Positions 43,130-54,000 of a stretch of DNA of 64,000 nt are shown piece after piece. The stretch comes from an uncultured Dorea sp. (lineage in GTDB: Bacteria > Bacillota > Clostridia > Lachnospirales > Lachnospiraceae). The notes beneath the pieces were generated by a model. It made no database searches. It had not been told where the DNA came from and was given only the letters and a program-made list of their open reading frames with translations. The DNA is taken from the NCBI GenBank assembly GCA_910584615.1, contig CAJUAM010000006.1, positions 37,789 through 101,788 of the forward strand. The letters run 5' to 3'. How positions within the stretch are numbered: position 1 is the stretch's first letter; every line of letters begins with the position of its first letter. Made by a program: the position numbers and the translations under genes.

Positions 43130-44017
43130 TTATAACCTCTTTTCAAAATTCCCGTCCACCGAGCATCCTTCTGTAAAGATCATAAATGCGTCCGGATCCA
43201 GCTTTCTCACAATTTTTTTCAGCTGTGCCACCTCATATTTTGATATCATGACAAACAGAATATATGACGTCCGATGCGTATATGCCCCCTCTCCATCCCA
43301 GTTCGTCACCCCGCGTCCGGTCTGTTCCATGATCGCCTTGGAAATTCCGATCTTTTTTGTAAATATCATAACACTTGTATTGATATTCTGGATATGTACA
43401 CGGTCAACCGCCACTGACAGCACCGTAGCGTATATCAGGGAATAGATAACGATCTCTATATCAAACAGGAACATACAAAGTCCGTATACAAAAATATTTA
43501 TTATGATGGTCACTTTCCCCACACTGAAATCCGCGAATTTCTTCGTGCAGCACAGACCTATGATATCCTGGCCGCCTGCCGATGATCTTCCTCTGAGAAC
43601 AAGGCCGCTCCCAAGCCCGCATACGATTCCTCCAATGATACTTGATGTCAGGTAATCTTCCACATAAGGTATCTTAGGAATCGGTATCGCGACGAGAAAC
43701 GCGCTCATCATACCAGTCATGATAAGCGTCTTAACCGCAAATTCCTTTCCCAGTATCTTATATCCCAGATACATAAGTGGTACATTGATCGCAAAGTAAA
43801 TAATACCTGTAATATTAGCCTCCGGCGGAATCGGCAGGTGAAGACCCTGCGTGAGAAGCAGCCCTGCAAGCTGGGACATTCCCATAAAACCGCCGCTGTA
43901 AAATCCCATCGGTACGATCAGCAGGTTAAAGCCGATACAATAGATCAGATTCCCCCCTACCGAATACACAAACTGTGTCGCCCATTCCTTTCCTTTTGCA
44001 CTTTTTAAAAACTCCAT
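43130..44017 (-). CDS. YitT family membrane protein (DUF161/DUF2179)
   Basis: 295 aa. Five or six membrane segments (about 15-210) include the family motif RGRSSAGGQDIIG, and a C-terminal cytosolic DUF2179 domain (about 210-290) follows with YILFVMISKYEVAQLKKIV and DPDAFM. Function is not established; members are widespread in Firmicutes and sometimes linked to metabolite transport. It stands alone. The 235 bp between it and the ABC transporter contain a terminator and no gene. Confidence 0.9.
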   Translation of the reverse strand: MEFLKSAKGKEWATQFVYSVGGNLIYCIGFNLLIVPMGFYSGGFMGMSQLAGLLLTQGLHLPIPPEANITGIIYFAINVPLMYLGYKILGKEFAVKTLIMTGMMSAFLVAIPIPKIPYVEDYLTSSIIGGIVCGLGSGLVLRGRSSAGGQDIIGLCCTKKFADFSVGKVTIIINIFVYGLCMFLFDIEIVIYSLIYATVLSVAVDRVHIQNINTSVMIFTKKIGISKAIMEQTGRGVTNWDGEGAYTHRTSYILFVMISKYEVAQLKKIVRKLDPDAFMIFTEGCSVDGNFEKRL

Positions 44018-44166
44018 TGCCTGTTTCCTTCTTTCTTTTCCCTTCTGCTCATATTTAATAGTAAAACATTGCTATTCTATCATTGGCTTTTCCGATTTAC
44101 AACCTATTTATGATATGTATTTTATAATTCTATCATTACAATTTGTAATGACAGTTTGAACAAAAG

Positions 44167-44210
44167 AGGCAGGCTCTGTATCCTTGTTTTCACAAGGGCA
44201 GATCCTGCCT
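44167..44210 (-). terminator. Terminator after the amino-acid ABC operon
   Basis: AGGCAGG / CCTGCCT outer stem and a CCTTG / CAAGG inner stem, followed on the minus strand by TCTTTTG. Confidence 0.65.
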
Positions 44211-44252
44211 TGAATCACTTATCATACTTATTAAGTTGTCATATATTGATAC

Positions 44253-44999
44253 TTATAATATCTTTGACAAAAATTCCTTCAGTCTCTCATCCTTCGGATT
44301 CCCAAAAAACTCCTCCGGCCCTGCCTGTTCTTTGATCTGTCCCTCATCCATAAAGATGACTCTTGTTGCTACTTCCCTGGCAAATCCCATCTCATGCGTA
44401 ACAACCACCATAGTCATGCCGTCACGGGCAAGCTTCTTCATAAGCTCCAGCACTTCTCCTACCATCTCCGGATCAAGTGCTGATGTAGGCTCGTCAAAAA
44501 GCATAACGTCCGGATCCATCGCAAGAGAGCGGACGATCGCGATCCGCTGCTTCTGTCCGCCGGATAGCTGGGACGGATAAGCATTCGCCTTCTCCTCAAG
44601 TCCTACCAGACTAAGCAGCTCCATCCCTTGTTTTTCGGCCTCATCCTTACTCTTTTTTAAAAGCTTGACAGGCGCGAGCGTTATATTCTGCAAAATAGTT
44701 TTATGCGGAAACAAATTAAAATGCTGGAATACCATCCCCATCTTCTGCCGGTGTTTATTGATATCTACCTTTTTATCTGTAATATCCTCACCCTCAAAAT
44801 ATACCTTCCCCCCGGAAGGCTCTTCCAAGAGGTTCAAAGAACGTAAAAACGTTGACTTTCCGGAACCTGACGGACCTACGATCACTACAACCTCGCCCTT
44901 ATGTATCTCCTCTGAAATCCCATTAAGAGCATGCAGTTTTCCAAATACCTTATGCAGATCCTGAACTTTGATCAAAGTATCTCCGTAATTAATGGTCAC
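44253..44999 (-). CDS. Polar amino acid ABC transporter ATP-binding protein
   Basis: 248 aa, GlnQ/HisP-like. Walker A GPSGSGKST, Q-loop FQHFNLFPH, signature LSGGQKQR, Walker B VMLFDEPTSALDPE and the H-loop VTHEMGFARE are standard. The annotated start is GTG 44999, overlapping the permease stop by 11 bp. A TTG at 44975 (giving MIKVQDLHKVFG) with GGAG 5 nt upstream fits the family N-terminus as well or better. Third gene of the transporter unit. Confidence 0.93.
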   Translation of the reverse strand: MTINYGDTLIKVQDLHKVFGKLHALNGISEEIHKGEVVVIVGPSGSGKSTFLRSLNLLEEPSGGKVYFEGEDITDKKVDINKHRQKMGMVFQHFNLFPHKTILQNITLAPVKLLKKSKDEAEKQGMELLSLVGLEEKANAYPSQLSGGQKQRIAIVRSLAMDPDVMLFDEPTSALDPEMVGEVLELMKKLARDGMTMVVVTHEMGFAREVATRVIFMDEGQIKEQAGPEEFFGNPKDERLKEFLSKIL

Positions 45000-45684
45000 T
45001 GCTCCTCAGCCTCCTCTCCAGTATATTTACCAGCTTTGTAAATATGATCACCATCGTCAGATAGATGATCGCGACTGCAAGCAGAGGCATAAGCGCATCA
45101 TAAGTACGGCTCCTGATAATATCTCCGCCCTTTGTAAGATCCTGCAGCGCAATGTAACCGGACACGGAGGTCTCTTTAAGAAGTACGATAAACTCATTGC
45201 AAAGCGCAGGGAGCACATTCTTAAACGCCTGCGGCATGATAATATAACACATCGTCTGTACATAGTTAAATCCCAGGCTCCGCCCCGCCTCAAACTGCCC
45301 GTTGTCAACTGACATGATCCCGGAGCGGAAAATCTCCGCCACATAGGCTCCTGAGTTAAAGCCGAATGCCATAACCGCAACCACGATTTTACTGATATCC
45401 CTCGCGCTCCCGAAGATCACAAAGTAGATAATAAGGAGCTGCACAACCACAGGTGTCCCACGGATAACTGTCAGATACAGCTTACAGAGTATATTCAGAA
45501 GCTTAAGTTTTCCGGTTTTGTCATAGGTAGAACGCACTATCGCTACAAGAAAGCCCAGCACAATACCTATGATAACCGCGAAAAATGTCACTTGCAAAGT
45601 TGTGATCAGTCCATCTGCAATATACTGCCAGCGGTCTTTCGTAATAAAATTATTTATAAACTTCTCCTGCAATCCCTGAAACAT
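44989..45684 (-). CDS. Polar amino acid ABC transporter permease
   Basis: 231 aa, HisM-like, about five membrane segments. The conserved cytoplasmic EAA loop reads EAGRSLGFNYVQTMCYIIMP, and the family motif VIRGTPVVVQLLIIYF is present. It starts 19 bp after the substrate-binding protein gene. The N-terminus MFQGLQEKFINNFITKDRW resembles cystine or glutamine permeases, but substrate is not certain. Confidence 0.93.
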   Translation of the reverse strand: MFQGLQEKFINNFITKDRWQYIADGLITTLQVTFFAVIIGIVLGFLVAIVRSTYDKTGKLKLLNILCKLYLTVIRGTPVVVQLLIIYFVIFGSARDISKIVVAVMAFGFNSGAYVAEIFRSGIMSVDNGQFEAGRSLGFNYVQTMCYIIMPQAFKNVLPALCNEFIVLLKETSVSGYIALQDLTKGGDIIRSRTYDALMPLLAVAIIYLTMVIIFTKLVNILERRLRSSDH

Positions 45685-45703
45685 ACTTTATCCCTATCTG
45701 CTG

Positions 45704-46480
45704 CTACTCAGCATCTGACTTAATATACTTTGCGACAATCTCGTCCATCTTTCCGGATTCTTTTAACTTTGCAAGCGCCCCGTTTACTTTTTCTAATAAT
45801 TCCTCATTATCCTTCGCGATGGCGATCGCATACTCTTCCTCTGTAAATGCCTCGTCAAGAATCTTAAGCTCCTTTGCATCTTTTACAAATTCCTTTGCCG
45901 GCTCCCCGTCGATCACTACCGCATCGATCTTACCCTGTGTCAATGCCTGTACAGCCTCAAAGCCTTTATTATACTGTTCAACCTGCGCATCTTTAATATC
46001 ACTTGCGTAGATATCGCCTGTTGTTCCAAGCTGAACCCCTACCTTCTTCCCTGTCAGGGCCTCAGGACCTTTAATATCACTGTCCTCTTTTACGATAACA
46101 ACCTGTGTTGCCTTCGCATATGTATCCGAAAAATTTACATTCTGAAGACGATCTTCTGTTACTGTCATACCTGCTACGCCAATATCGGCTTTTCCGCTGT
46201 CAACCGCAGGAATGATAGAATCAAATGCCATATCTTCAATCTTAAAATCCATTCCAAGTTCTTCTGCTACCGCTGCTGCCATCTCCGCATCAATACCTAC
46301 GATATCATCGCCTTCATGGAACTCATAAGGCGGAAACTCTGCATTTGTTGCCATAACAAGTGTCTGCTTCCCATCCTCGCTTTTTTCTTCCTTGCTTCCT
46401 TCATCTTTGCTGCTTTTGCATGCCGCCATAGAAAATACGCACGCTGTGATCAATAACATACTGATTAATTTCTTCTTCAT
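45704..46480 (-). CDS. Amino acid ABC transporter substrate-binding lipoprotein
   Basis: About 258 aa from ATG 46480 (MKKKLISMLLITACVFSMAA), which follows GGAGGAGAGG; the frame is open to 46504. The lipobox SMAACKS anchors it to the outer face of the membrane. It is a type II (family 3) binding protein: ATNAEFPPYEFHEGDDIVGI, then DIGVAGMTVTEDR. The ligand is probably a polar amino acid. First gene of the three-gene transporter unit. Confidence 0.94.
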   Translation of the reverse strand: MKKKLISMLLITACVFSMAACKSSKDEGSKEEKSEDGKQTLVMATNAEFPPYEFHEGDDIVGIDAEMAAAVAEELGMDFKIEDMAFDSIIPAVDSGKADIGVAGMTVTEDRLQNVNFSDTYAKATQVVIVKEDSDIKGPEALTGKKVGVQLGTTGDIYASDIKDAQVEQYNKGFEAVQALTQGKIDAVVIDGEPAKEFVKDAKELKILDEAFTEEEYAIAIAKDNEELLEKVNGALAKLKESGKMDEIVAKYIKSDAE

Positions 46481-46547
46481 AAACCTCTCCTCCAATTTTT
46501 GCATAAAAATACATTACAGTACATATTTTATCATACTTCAAATAAAA

Positions 46548-46592
46548 AACAAGTGGGTTTTTCTACATATTTTCATTAAAAACCCACTTGTT
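46548..46592 (-). terminator. Terminator after uppP
   Basis: A perfect 15-bp stem, AACAAGTGGGTTTTT / AAAAACCCACTTGTT, with a 15-nt loop, and a T-rich run on the minus strand. It sits 12 bp beyond the uppP stop. Confidence 0.9.
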
Positions 46593-46603
46593 AATATGCA
46601 TAT

Positions 46604-47431
46604 TTACACAAAAACCATCTGTATCAGCGTAATAAGCACGATCAAACCTCCCAGTATGATACGGTAATACCCAAACACTTTGAAATCATTCTTCTTAATA
46701 TAATTCATCAAGAACTTAATAGCAAAAATAGAAACCGCAAAAGAAATCACACATCCGAACAATAACAGCCCCAATTCCTGACCGGTAAATTCAAACCCAA
46801 ATTTCAAAAGCTTGATAAGACTCGCGCCGAACATAGCCGGAATCGCAAGAAAAAACGTAAACTCTGCCGCCACTTCCCTGGAAACTCCTATCATAAGCGC
46901 TCCTACGATCGTTGCTCCTGAACGTGAAGTACCCGGGATCAGAGCCAGCATCTGGAAAACCCCGATCCACACCAGCATCCCGATCGTAAGATCAGATATC
47001 CTCCTGACTGAAGGTTTCTTTTCCGCATTGCGCGTCTCTATGATAATAAAAAGCACGCCATATATAATAAGCATGATCGCGACCGGCAGCGGTTTATAAA
47101 AAACCTTATCAAGGATATCATTAAAAGGTATTCCAATGATCGCCGCCGGTACTGAGGCTATCACTACTTTGATCCACATCTGCCATGTGAGCATCTTCTG
47201 TTTATTCGTCTTAGTCGGTGAAAATGGATTCAGCTTATGAAAATACAGCACAACCACCGCCATGATCGCTCCAAGTTGTATCACTACGTTAAACATCTCC
47301 ATAAACGCATCGCTTAAGCCCGGCTTCAATATATCCCCGACTAAGATCAGATGCCCCGTGCTGCTTACAGGCAGCCATTCCGTAATCCCTTCTACTACTC
47401 CAAGAATAAACACTTTTAAAACGTCCAGCAT
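46604..47431 (-). CDS. uppP: Undecaprenyl-diphosphatase
   Basis: 275 aa BacA-type membrane enzyme that recycles undecaprenyl pyrophosphate to the monophosphate for peptidoglycan synthesis. The two signature motifs, EGITEWLPVSSTGHLIL near residue 15 and PGTSRSGAT near residue 170, are intact. Eight or so hydrophobic segments. Over-production of this protein gives bacitracin tolerance in several bacteria. Monocistronic, with its own terminator. Confidence 0.96.
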   Translation of the reverse strand: MLDVLKVFILGVVEGITEWLPVSSTGHLILVGDILKPGLSDAFMEMFNVVIQLGAIMAVVVLYFHKLNPFSPTKTNKQKMLTWQMWIKVVIASVPAAIIGIPFNDILDKVFYKPLPVAIMLIIYGVLFIIIETRNAEKKPSVRRISDLTIGMLVWIGVFQMLALIPGTSRSGATIVGALMIGVSREVAAEFTFFLAIPAMFGASLIKLLKFGFEFTGQELGLLLFGCVISFAVSIFAIKFLMNYIKKNDFKVFGYYRIILGGLIVLITLIQMVFV

Positions 47432-47482
47432 ATCCTTCTCCCTTTCTTCGCAAAATAATGTTCAATAAAAAAATATATATCA

Positions 47483-48313
47483 TCAGGATCTATTTAATAC
47501 ATATTTTTCAACAGCTAACGCGACCCCGTCTTCATCGTTGGACGAAGTCACTATGTCAGCCGCTTCTAACACAGCCGGTACGGCATTTGCCATAGCCGCG
47601 CCGACTCCTGCCGCCTTAAGCATCATAACGTCATTTAAACCATCTCCGAAAGCCATGACCCTGCTGCCTTCAATGCCAAGACTTTCCGCCAGCCATAAAA
47701 GTGCTGCCCCTTTGTGAACACCGCCTGCATTGACTTCAATATTTTTAGCAAGCGCCCCAGTAACTTCTACGTCTCCCAGCAGCTTAACACGCTCCCACGC
47801 CTCTTTCTGTTCTTCTTTTCTGCTAAAAAGGGCCTGTATCTTATCAAGCCCCCTATTTTCTTCGTCCAGTTTCTCACGCAGATCATCTATCGGAATTCTC
47901 GTTGAATTCATATACTGTACCATTGCAGGTGATGATACATAATCGCTGATCCTCTTTAAAAATTCTTCCGGCATATATCCCTGCCCGTCAAAGTATACAT
48001 CTTGTAGTGTATCATACTCTTCAAAAATATCCAAGATTTTCCTTGCTTTTTCGACAGGAAGAAGATTCTCATGGATCGTTTTTCCATTTTCCACAATCCT
48101 TGCCCCATTAGAGGTGATCATATACCTTATCCCCTGAAAGCCGGTAATCTCTTTTGGAATACCGCTCAAGGGTCTTCCTGTGACCGGAAGTATGACGACT
48201 CCCGCATCAACTGCTCTCTTTAATACTTTCTTTGTATATTCCGTCAGTCTCTTATCTGTTGTCAGCAATGTACCATCCAGATCAAAGCCAATCATCCGAA
48301 TCCTATGCTCCAT
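47483..48313 (-). CDS. Cof-type HAD hydrolase
   Basis: 276 aa. HAD motif I GFDLDGTLLTTDK, motif II PVTGRP, motif III lysine in GGVHKGAALLWLAE, and motif IV AFGDGLNDVMMLKAAG are in order, with a C2B-type cap between. Members dephosphorylate sugar phosphates, flavin precursors or nucleotides; specificity is not visible. The start overlaps the preceding gene by 11 bp. Confidence 0.93.
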   Translation of the reverse strand: MEHRIRMIGFDLDGTLLTTDKRLTEYTKKVLKRAVDAGVVILPVTGRPLSGIPKEITGFQGIRYMITSNGARIVENGKTIHENLLPVEKARKILDIFEEYDTLQDVYFDGQGYMPEEFLKRISDYVSSPAMVQYMNSTRIPIDDLREKLDEENRGLDKIQALFSRKEEQKEAWERVKLLGDVEVTGALAKNIEVNAGGVHKGAALLWLAESLGIEGSRVMAFGDGLNDVMMLKAAGVGAAMANAVPAVLEAADIVTSSNDEDGVALAVEKYVLNRS

Positions 48314-48881
48314 ATACGGTCAGTTCCTTTCTCTCCTTTGAAAATAAAAATGTCATGTCCGTAATACGGTCCGCTGCCGTATCATACGCTCCTTTACCGT
48401 GCATAAGCAGGCCCTCTACTACCTTTCTCTGACTGGCTGGAGCGAACAATACAGTATCTTTACACGGCACCATGATCACAAGGTCATCCTCAAGCTTATC
48501 CGCGCATACCTGCCAGATATGCTTAAAACATACAGAACTTGCCTCATGTATACCATCCGCGATTATGCTGTAGGCGCCGTCCCATGTATTTCCTATCACA
48601 AACTCAACATCCCGCGCGAGATTCTTACAGGCAGTATAGTACAGCTCTTCTATATCTGTATCAGGAGCAAGCATATTATCCATGATGATCTCATAATTAT
48701 CCCCGTCTCTTTTTATCGCGAAGACAATCTTCAAATCTCCCACAAATGCAATTGCCGCCGCATTTTTTGACATCCGTTTTCCATTTAAGGCATGGCTGTC
48801 TTTCATCTCATTTTTGACCCATGGGTAGATCCTGTCCTTTATGTTCTCATACTGGTAATGCTCATCCTCATATTTCTTCAT
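48303..48881 (-). CDS. Conserved protein of unknown function (DUF5688/DUF1444-like)
   Basis: 192 aa, cytosolic. It begins MKKYEDEHYQYENIKDRIYP, then has alternating strands and helices with VEFVIGNTWDGAYSIIADGI in the middle and a C-terminal segment DDLVIMVPCKDTVLFAPAS. The general pattern recalls DUF5688 or DUF1444 proteins of Firmicutes, which lack a known activity, and I cannot confirm either. It overlaps the HAD gene by 11 bp, so the two are coexpressed. Confidence 0.6.
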   Translation of the reverse strand: MKKYEDEHYQYENIKDRIYPWVKNEMKDSHALNGKRMSKNAAAIAFVGDLKIVFAIKRDGDNYEIIMDNMLAPDTDIEELYYTACKNLARDVEFVIGNTWDGAYSIIADGIHEASSVCFKHIWQVCADKLEDDLVIMVPCKDTVLFAPASQRKVVEGLLMHGKGAYDTAADRITDMTFLFSKERKELTVYGA

Positions 48882-48939
48882 ATTGTATATTCCTTTCCAG
48901 TGTAGATTATTATCTATTTCTTAAATATTTTATCAAAAT

Positions 48940-48968
48940 TTGCTTTATAGTGCAACGTGCTGTATAAT
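48940..48968 (+). promoter_or_regulatory. Promoter of the SleB-type hydrolase gene
   Basis: TTGCTT (48940-48945), a 17-bp spacer and TATAAT (48963-48968), about 84 bp upstream of the ATG at 49052. Confidence 0.7.
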
Positions 48969-49051
48969 AAAGACTAGCGTTGCGCAGATACTTCAAATTG
49001 CGCCTCGCACTTTATTACAATATTATGAATAGATGCAGAAAGGGAACCTGT

Positions 49052-50041
49052 ATGTTAAAAAAGAGATATCATCGTATACTCAAAGACTGCATTGCACTTT
49101 TATGCGTTAGTGCCCTTATCATCCCCAGCAATCTTGTATACGCCGCACCTTCATCCTCAGAACTGGAAGAAAAGACGTCTGAGCTGCAAGATGACATTGA
49201 TACCATGAATGACAAACTTGATACTTTAAGCAGAAAGCTTGAAAATACTTCTAAAGAGATCAAAGAAAAGTCAGAAGCGATCGAAACAGCAGAACTTAAC
49301 CTTGCAGCCGCTAAGCTGAATGAAGAAAATCACTATAAGGCCATGAAAGAACGGATCAAATTCATGTATGAGGGAGGAAGCATCTCTTTGCTTCAAGTCC
49401 TGTTATCTTCCGAAAGCATGGCAGATTTCTTAAACAACGCAGAATATGTGACCCTGATCAGCGATTATGACCGTGATATGCTGGAAGAATTACAGAATAT
49501 CCGTGAAAATGTAGAAAAAAAGCAGAACACACTGAAAAAAGAGCAAAAAGAACTGAAAAAACTCGAAAAAGATCTGGACAAGCAGCAGGAAGACCTGGCT
49601 TCACGCCTTTCTGAGACATCCGGACAATATGATGATTATTCCCTTCAGTTAAAAGAAGCCAAAGCTTTAGAAGCTGAGATGAAAGAAGCAAAAAACGCAG
49701 ACGCAGATACGATTGCTTTACTGGCTGCTATCCTTGAATGTGAGGCGGGCATAAGCTACGAAGGTATGATTGCCGTCGGCACAGTTATTATGAACCGGGT
49801 AGGCAGTTCAAAATTTCCAAATACAATAAGGGAAGTGATCTACCAGTCCGGACAGTTCTCTCCGGTCAGATCCGGCAAGCTTGACGAAGTCCTGCAGAGG
49901 GGACCTATGGATTCCGCCTACAAAGCTGCCAAGGCTGTGCTTAGCGGGGAACGGAACAGCCAGGTAAAAAAATGTCTTTTCTTCTGGGCCTCCTTTACCG
50001 GTCGCAAAGGTATCATCGTAGGAGATAATGTATTCTGGTAG
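49052..50041 (+). CDS. Coiled-coil cell wall hydrolase with SleB-type domain
   Basis: About 329 aa from ATG 49052 (MLKKRYHRILKDCIALLCVS), with AAAGGGA upstream; the open frame begins at 48980. A signal peptide ends near VYAAPSS. A coiled coil spans about 33-215, and a C-terminal Hydrolase_2 (SleB/CwlJ) domain spans about 217-329 with LLAAILECEAGISYEGMIAV and NRVGSSKFPNTIREVIY. SleB-type enzymes are lytic glycosylases acting on spore cortex or vegetative wall. The coil resembles that of the M23 protein at 2457-3677, which suggests FtsX-type recruitment. The C-terminus CLFFWASF..VGDNVFW is intact. Confidence 0.9.
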   Translation: MLKKRYHRILKDCIALLCVSALIIPSNLVYAAPSSSELEEKTSELQDDIDTMNDKLDTLSRKLENTSKEIKEKSEAIETAELNLAAAKLNEENHYKAMKERIKFMYEGGSISLLQVLLSSESMADFLNNAEYVTLISDYDRDMLEELQNIRENVEKKQNTLKKEQKELKKLEKDLDKQQEDLASRLSETSGQYDDYSLQLKEAKALEAEMKEAKNADADTIALLAAILECEAGISYEGMIAVGTVIMNRVGSSKFPNTIREVIYQSGQFSPVRSGKLDEVLQRGPMDSAYKAAKAVLSGERNSQVKKCLFFWASFTGRKGIIVGDNVFW

Positions 50042-50116
50042 ATCGTTATTTTTATGATCAGCACAGCAAAAGGAAATGATGAAGAAAAATAGTTTAAAAC
50101 TGTATACCGCCATAGA

Positions 50117-50941
50117 TCAATTTGTCCTGCGGAATTCTAACGGGGTTATGCCGGTTGTTTTTTTGAACATTGCGGTAAAGTGACTGGCGTCATTATATCC
50201 GACTTGATAAGCGATCTTTTGTACACTTAAGTCAGGGTGGGTAAGCAGAAGTTCTCTTGCCCGGCCAATCCGGCAGGAAGTAAGGTATTCGTAAACGGAG
50301 CAGCCCAAAAACCGCTTGAACAGACGGGACAGATATTGAGGAGTGACATAGACCATCCGGCTTAATTCCCGGGCTGTAAGCTCTGTGCTGTAATGGGCTT
50401 CGATTTCTTTGACTACGGGTTCCACATAGTGCATATACAGCGGTTCATCAGTAAGTGACTGGGTCAAGGCACTGTCGGTAAAGCTCATGAGCATCCGGTA
50501 GCAGTAGATGGACTGGTCATATGTATCGGTAGAAAGTGAGTCCCATTTTCTCATAATTTCATCAACAAGATTTCTAATATGTACCCCCCGCTCCCTGTCA
50601 ATGAATAAAACAGGGCGGTATCTGATGACAGACGGAATGCTGCTTTGGATACGCCCTGTAAAAGTGGCAAAAAGTGTCGTCCACTTAAGACTGTCTTTTG
50701 CGTAGGAATGGGGAATGTAAGGAGCGATCAGGAGACCTTCGTCCTCGTTCAGGGTATATTCTATATCTCGTATCTTTATGATCCCACGGCCTTTTTCAGT
50801 CTGCAGATAATGGAAAAGGGGGTATCCCTTTGGACGCAGGACATGTGACTGGTTCCAATGACTTCCAATGGAGTCAAAGAGAAAAGGTTCGGCGGCAGGA
50901 GTATTCCTGAAATGTATCGGCATAAATATCACCTGTTTCAA
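50117..50941 (-). CDS. AraC family transcriptional regulator
   Basis: 274 aa. An N-terminal cupin-type sensing domain (about 1-140, with GSHWNQSHVLRPKGYPLFHY) precedes two C-terminal HTH motifs (about 170-270, with LTARELSRMVYVTPQYLSRL and SVQKIAYQVGYNDASHFTAM). It is divergent from the beta-galactosidase gene, 158 bp away, and so is its likely activator in response to a galactoside. The inducer is inferred from context only. Confidence 0.92.
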   Translation of the reverse strand: MKQVIFMPIHFRNTPAAEPFLFDSIGSHWNQSHVLRPKGYPLFHYLQTEKGRGIIKIRDIEYTLNEDEGLLIAPYIPHSYAKDSLKWTTLFATFTGRIQSSIPSVIRYRPVLFIDRERGVHIRNLVDEIMRKWDSLSTDTYDQSIYCYRMLMSFTDSALTQSLTDEPLYMHYVEPVVKEIEAHYSTELTARELSRMVYVTPQYLSRLFKRFLGCSVYEYLTSCRIGRARELLLTHPDLSVQKIAYQVGYNDASHFTAMFKKTTGITPLEFRRTN

Positions 50942-51099
50942 AATGTTATATTTTTAAGTTTATCATATTGTACATTTTTCTGTCTACATATATTATAATA
51001 CAAAAAACAGATTAGTTTTATCCGGGGATCCCGCTAAATGGATAAAGAATAGCCAGGCGGGGTTAAATAAAGACAGAAATAAAAGCAGGAGGTTATGTA

Positions 51100-54000
51100 A
51101 TGCGAGTGTTTGATCATGAGAAACTAAAGGATCCGGGGTATTTTAAGGACGCAAGGCTGGATGCGCATTCTGATCATAGATATTATGCTTCTTTGGAGGA
51201 TTTAGAGCTTCAGACAGAGGAGTTTAAGGAAAGCCTGAATGGAGTCTGGAAGTTTCATTACGCAAAGAATCTTAAAGGCAGGATTGCCGGCTTTGAAAGA
51301 AAGGACTTTGACTGCAGGGACTGGGACGATATCCATGTACCGGCCCATATCCAGATGGAGGGCTATGACGCTCCCCAATACGCGAATGTTCAGTATCCAT
51401 GGGAGGGGCATGATGATATCCGTCCAGGAGAGATACCGCAGTATTTTAATCCGGCAGCAAGCTATGTGAAATATTTTACCGTGCCAAACCGTATGAAGGG
51501 AAAACGTATCTTTATATCCTTTCAGGGAGCAGAGAGCGGTCTGGCGCTGTGGCTTAATGGAGCATTTGTCGGATATAGTGAAGATTCGTTTACCCCGTCA
51601 GAATTTGAATTGACGGAATATATAGAAGATGGGGAAAACAAGCTGGCGGTACAGGTGTTTAAGTGGACAAGCGCAAGCTGGTGCGAGGATCAGGACTTTT
51701 ATCGGTTTTCCGGTATTTACAGAGATGTTTATCTGTATACAGTTCCGGATATCCATGTGGGTGATATGAAGATCAGCGCTATCCCGGACCAGGATCTTTT
51801 AGAAGCTTCGCTGGATATCAGACTTGAGATGATGGCGGCACGGGAAGATATGTCGGGAACAGTGCGGTTTTGCCTTTCTAAAAGCGGTGAGATTGTTTTT
51901 CAAGAGGAGAAGGCTTTAGAATCTGAAGTTTTTTGCGGCAGGACTGTGAAAAATCCGCTGCTTTGGAGCGCGGAAGAGCCGAACCTTTATGATTTGCTGA
52001 TAGAAATCCTTGATGCAGACGGGGAAGTATTAGAGCTGGTATCTGAAAAGGTTGGATTCCGCCGCTTTGAGATGAAGAACCGTGTGATGACATTAAACGG
52101 AAAGCGGATCGTATTCAAAGGAGTGAACCGACACGAATTCAGTTCAGTGAGCGGACGTGTAGTAACAGAGGCTGAACTCCGTAAGGATCTTGAAACGATA
52201 AAACAGAATAATATCAATGCTATAAGGACATGCCATTATCCAAATGCATCTTTGATCTACAGACTTTGTGATGAATACGGCATCTATATGATTGATGAGA
52301 CTAATCTGGAATCCCACGGCTCATGGGATCTGGCGGAAATGAATGGAGATATGGACGGAATCGTTCCAAATGACAAGGAGGAATGGCTGGCGCCGATGCT
52401 GGACAGAGTAGATTCTATCTATCAGAGAGACAAGAACCATCCGGCTGTTTTGATCTGGTCCTGCGGGAATGAATCTTTTGGCGGCAGGGTGATCTATGAA
52501 ATGTCGCAGAGATTTCGAAAGCTGGATCCGACACGTCTCATTCATTATGAGGGAGTCTTCCATGACCGCAGATACAATGATACAAGCGATATGGAAAGCC
52601 AGATGTACACACCGGTGGAAAAGATCAGGGATTTTCTCGCAAAGGACCGAAGCAAACCATTTATTTGCTGCGAGTATACCCATGCCATGGGAAATTCCTG
52701 CGGGGCTATGCATAAATATACAGATCTGACAGATACAGAAGAATTGTATCAGGGAGGATTTATATGGGATTATATAGATCAGTCTATTTATAAGAAAGAC
52801 AGGTACGGAAAAGAATATCAGGCTTACGGCGGAGATTTCGGTGAACGTCCCACGGATTACAGTTTCAGCGGCAATGGGATCGTATACGGAGGCGACAGAG
52901 AACCGTCCCCTAAAATGCAGGAAGTAAAGTTCAACTATCAGAATATCACGGCAGAGGTCGGGCAAAGCCAGGTTAAGGTCATTAATAAAAACCTGTTTGT
53001 GAATACAGATACCTTTGAATGCGTGGCGACGGTGGCTAGAGACGGTCGTATTATAAGGCAGGCTGTTCTTGAAACTGATGTGGACCCCCTTTCTGAAAAA
53101 TCGTACGCGCTTCCGTTTTCAAAAGAAACATTGGCCGGCGAGTACACGGTTACGGTATCTTTCAGACTGAAGGAGGATACGATATGGGCGAAGAGAGGTC
53201 ATGAGACTGCATTTGGCCAATATATATACCGTATAGGTCAGGTTCTGCCTGCGGGATGGGATAAATCCGCGGGAAGAAAGGAAGGAGCCGCGAAAAAGCC
53301 GGTTATCATAAACAGCGCTCACAATATCGGAGTCCGGGGAGATAACTTTGAGATGCTTTTCTCTAAGATGTATGGCGGACTTGTATCATACAAATTTGCC
53401 GGTATAGAGAGGCTTGAGACGATTCCGAAACCAAACTTCTGGAGGGCTCCGGTAGACAATGACTGTGGATGCCAGCAGCCGATGCGGTACGCTCAGTGGA
53501 AGATAGCGAGTATGTACCTGTCTCACAGAGGGAAAGAAGGGGATATGTTTGCCTTGTGCGATCCTGAGATCAATGAGACAGAAGATAGTATTTCGGTTAG
53601 TTTTGTATATTATCTTCCGACTATACCGAAAGCAGAATGCAAGGTGGCTTATGAAGTGTTTGGTGACGGGTGTGTAAAGACGACTCTCTCCTATGATCCG
53701 GTCAAAGAGCTTGGGGATATGCCTGAATTTGGCATGATGTTTAAATTGGATGCTGATTATGACCATGTGTGCTGGTATGGTCTTGGACCGGAAGAGACTT
53801 ATGCGGACAGGAAAAAAGGCGCAAAGCTTGGCATTTTTAAGAATCTTGTAAAGGATAATATGGCGGCTTATCTTGTGCCGCAGGAGTGCGGCAATAAGGA
53901 AGAAGTCAGGTATGCGCAGATCACGGATAAAAAAGGAAGAGGAATGAGATTTGCCATGAGCAGTGAAAATGGACCGATGAATTTTTCGGCCTTGCCGTAT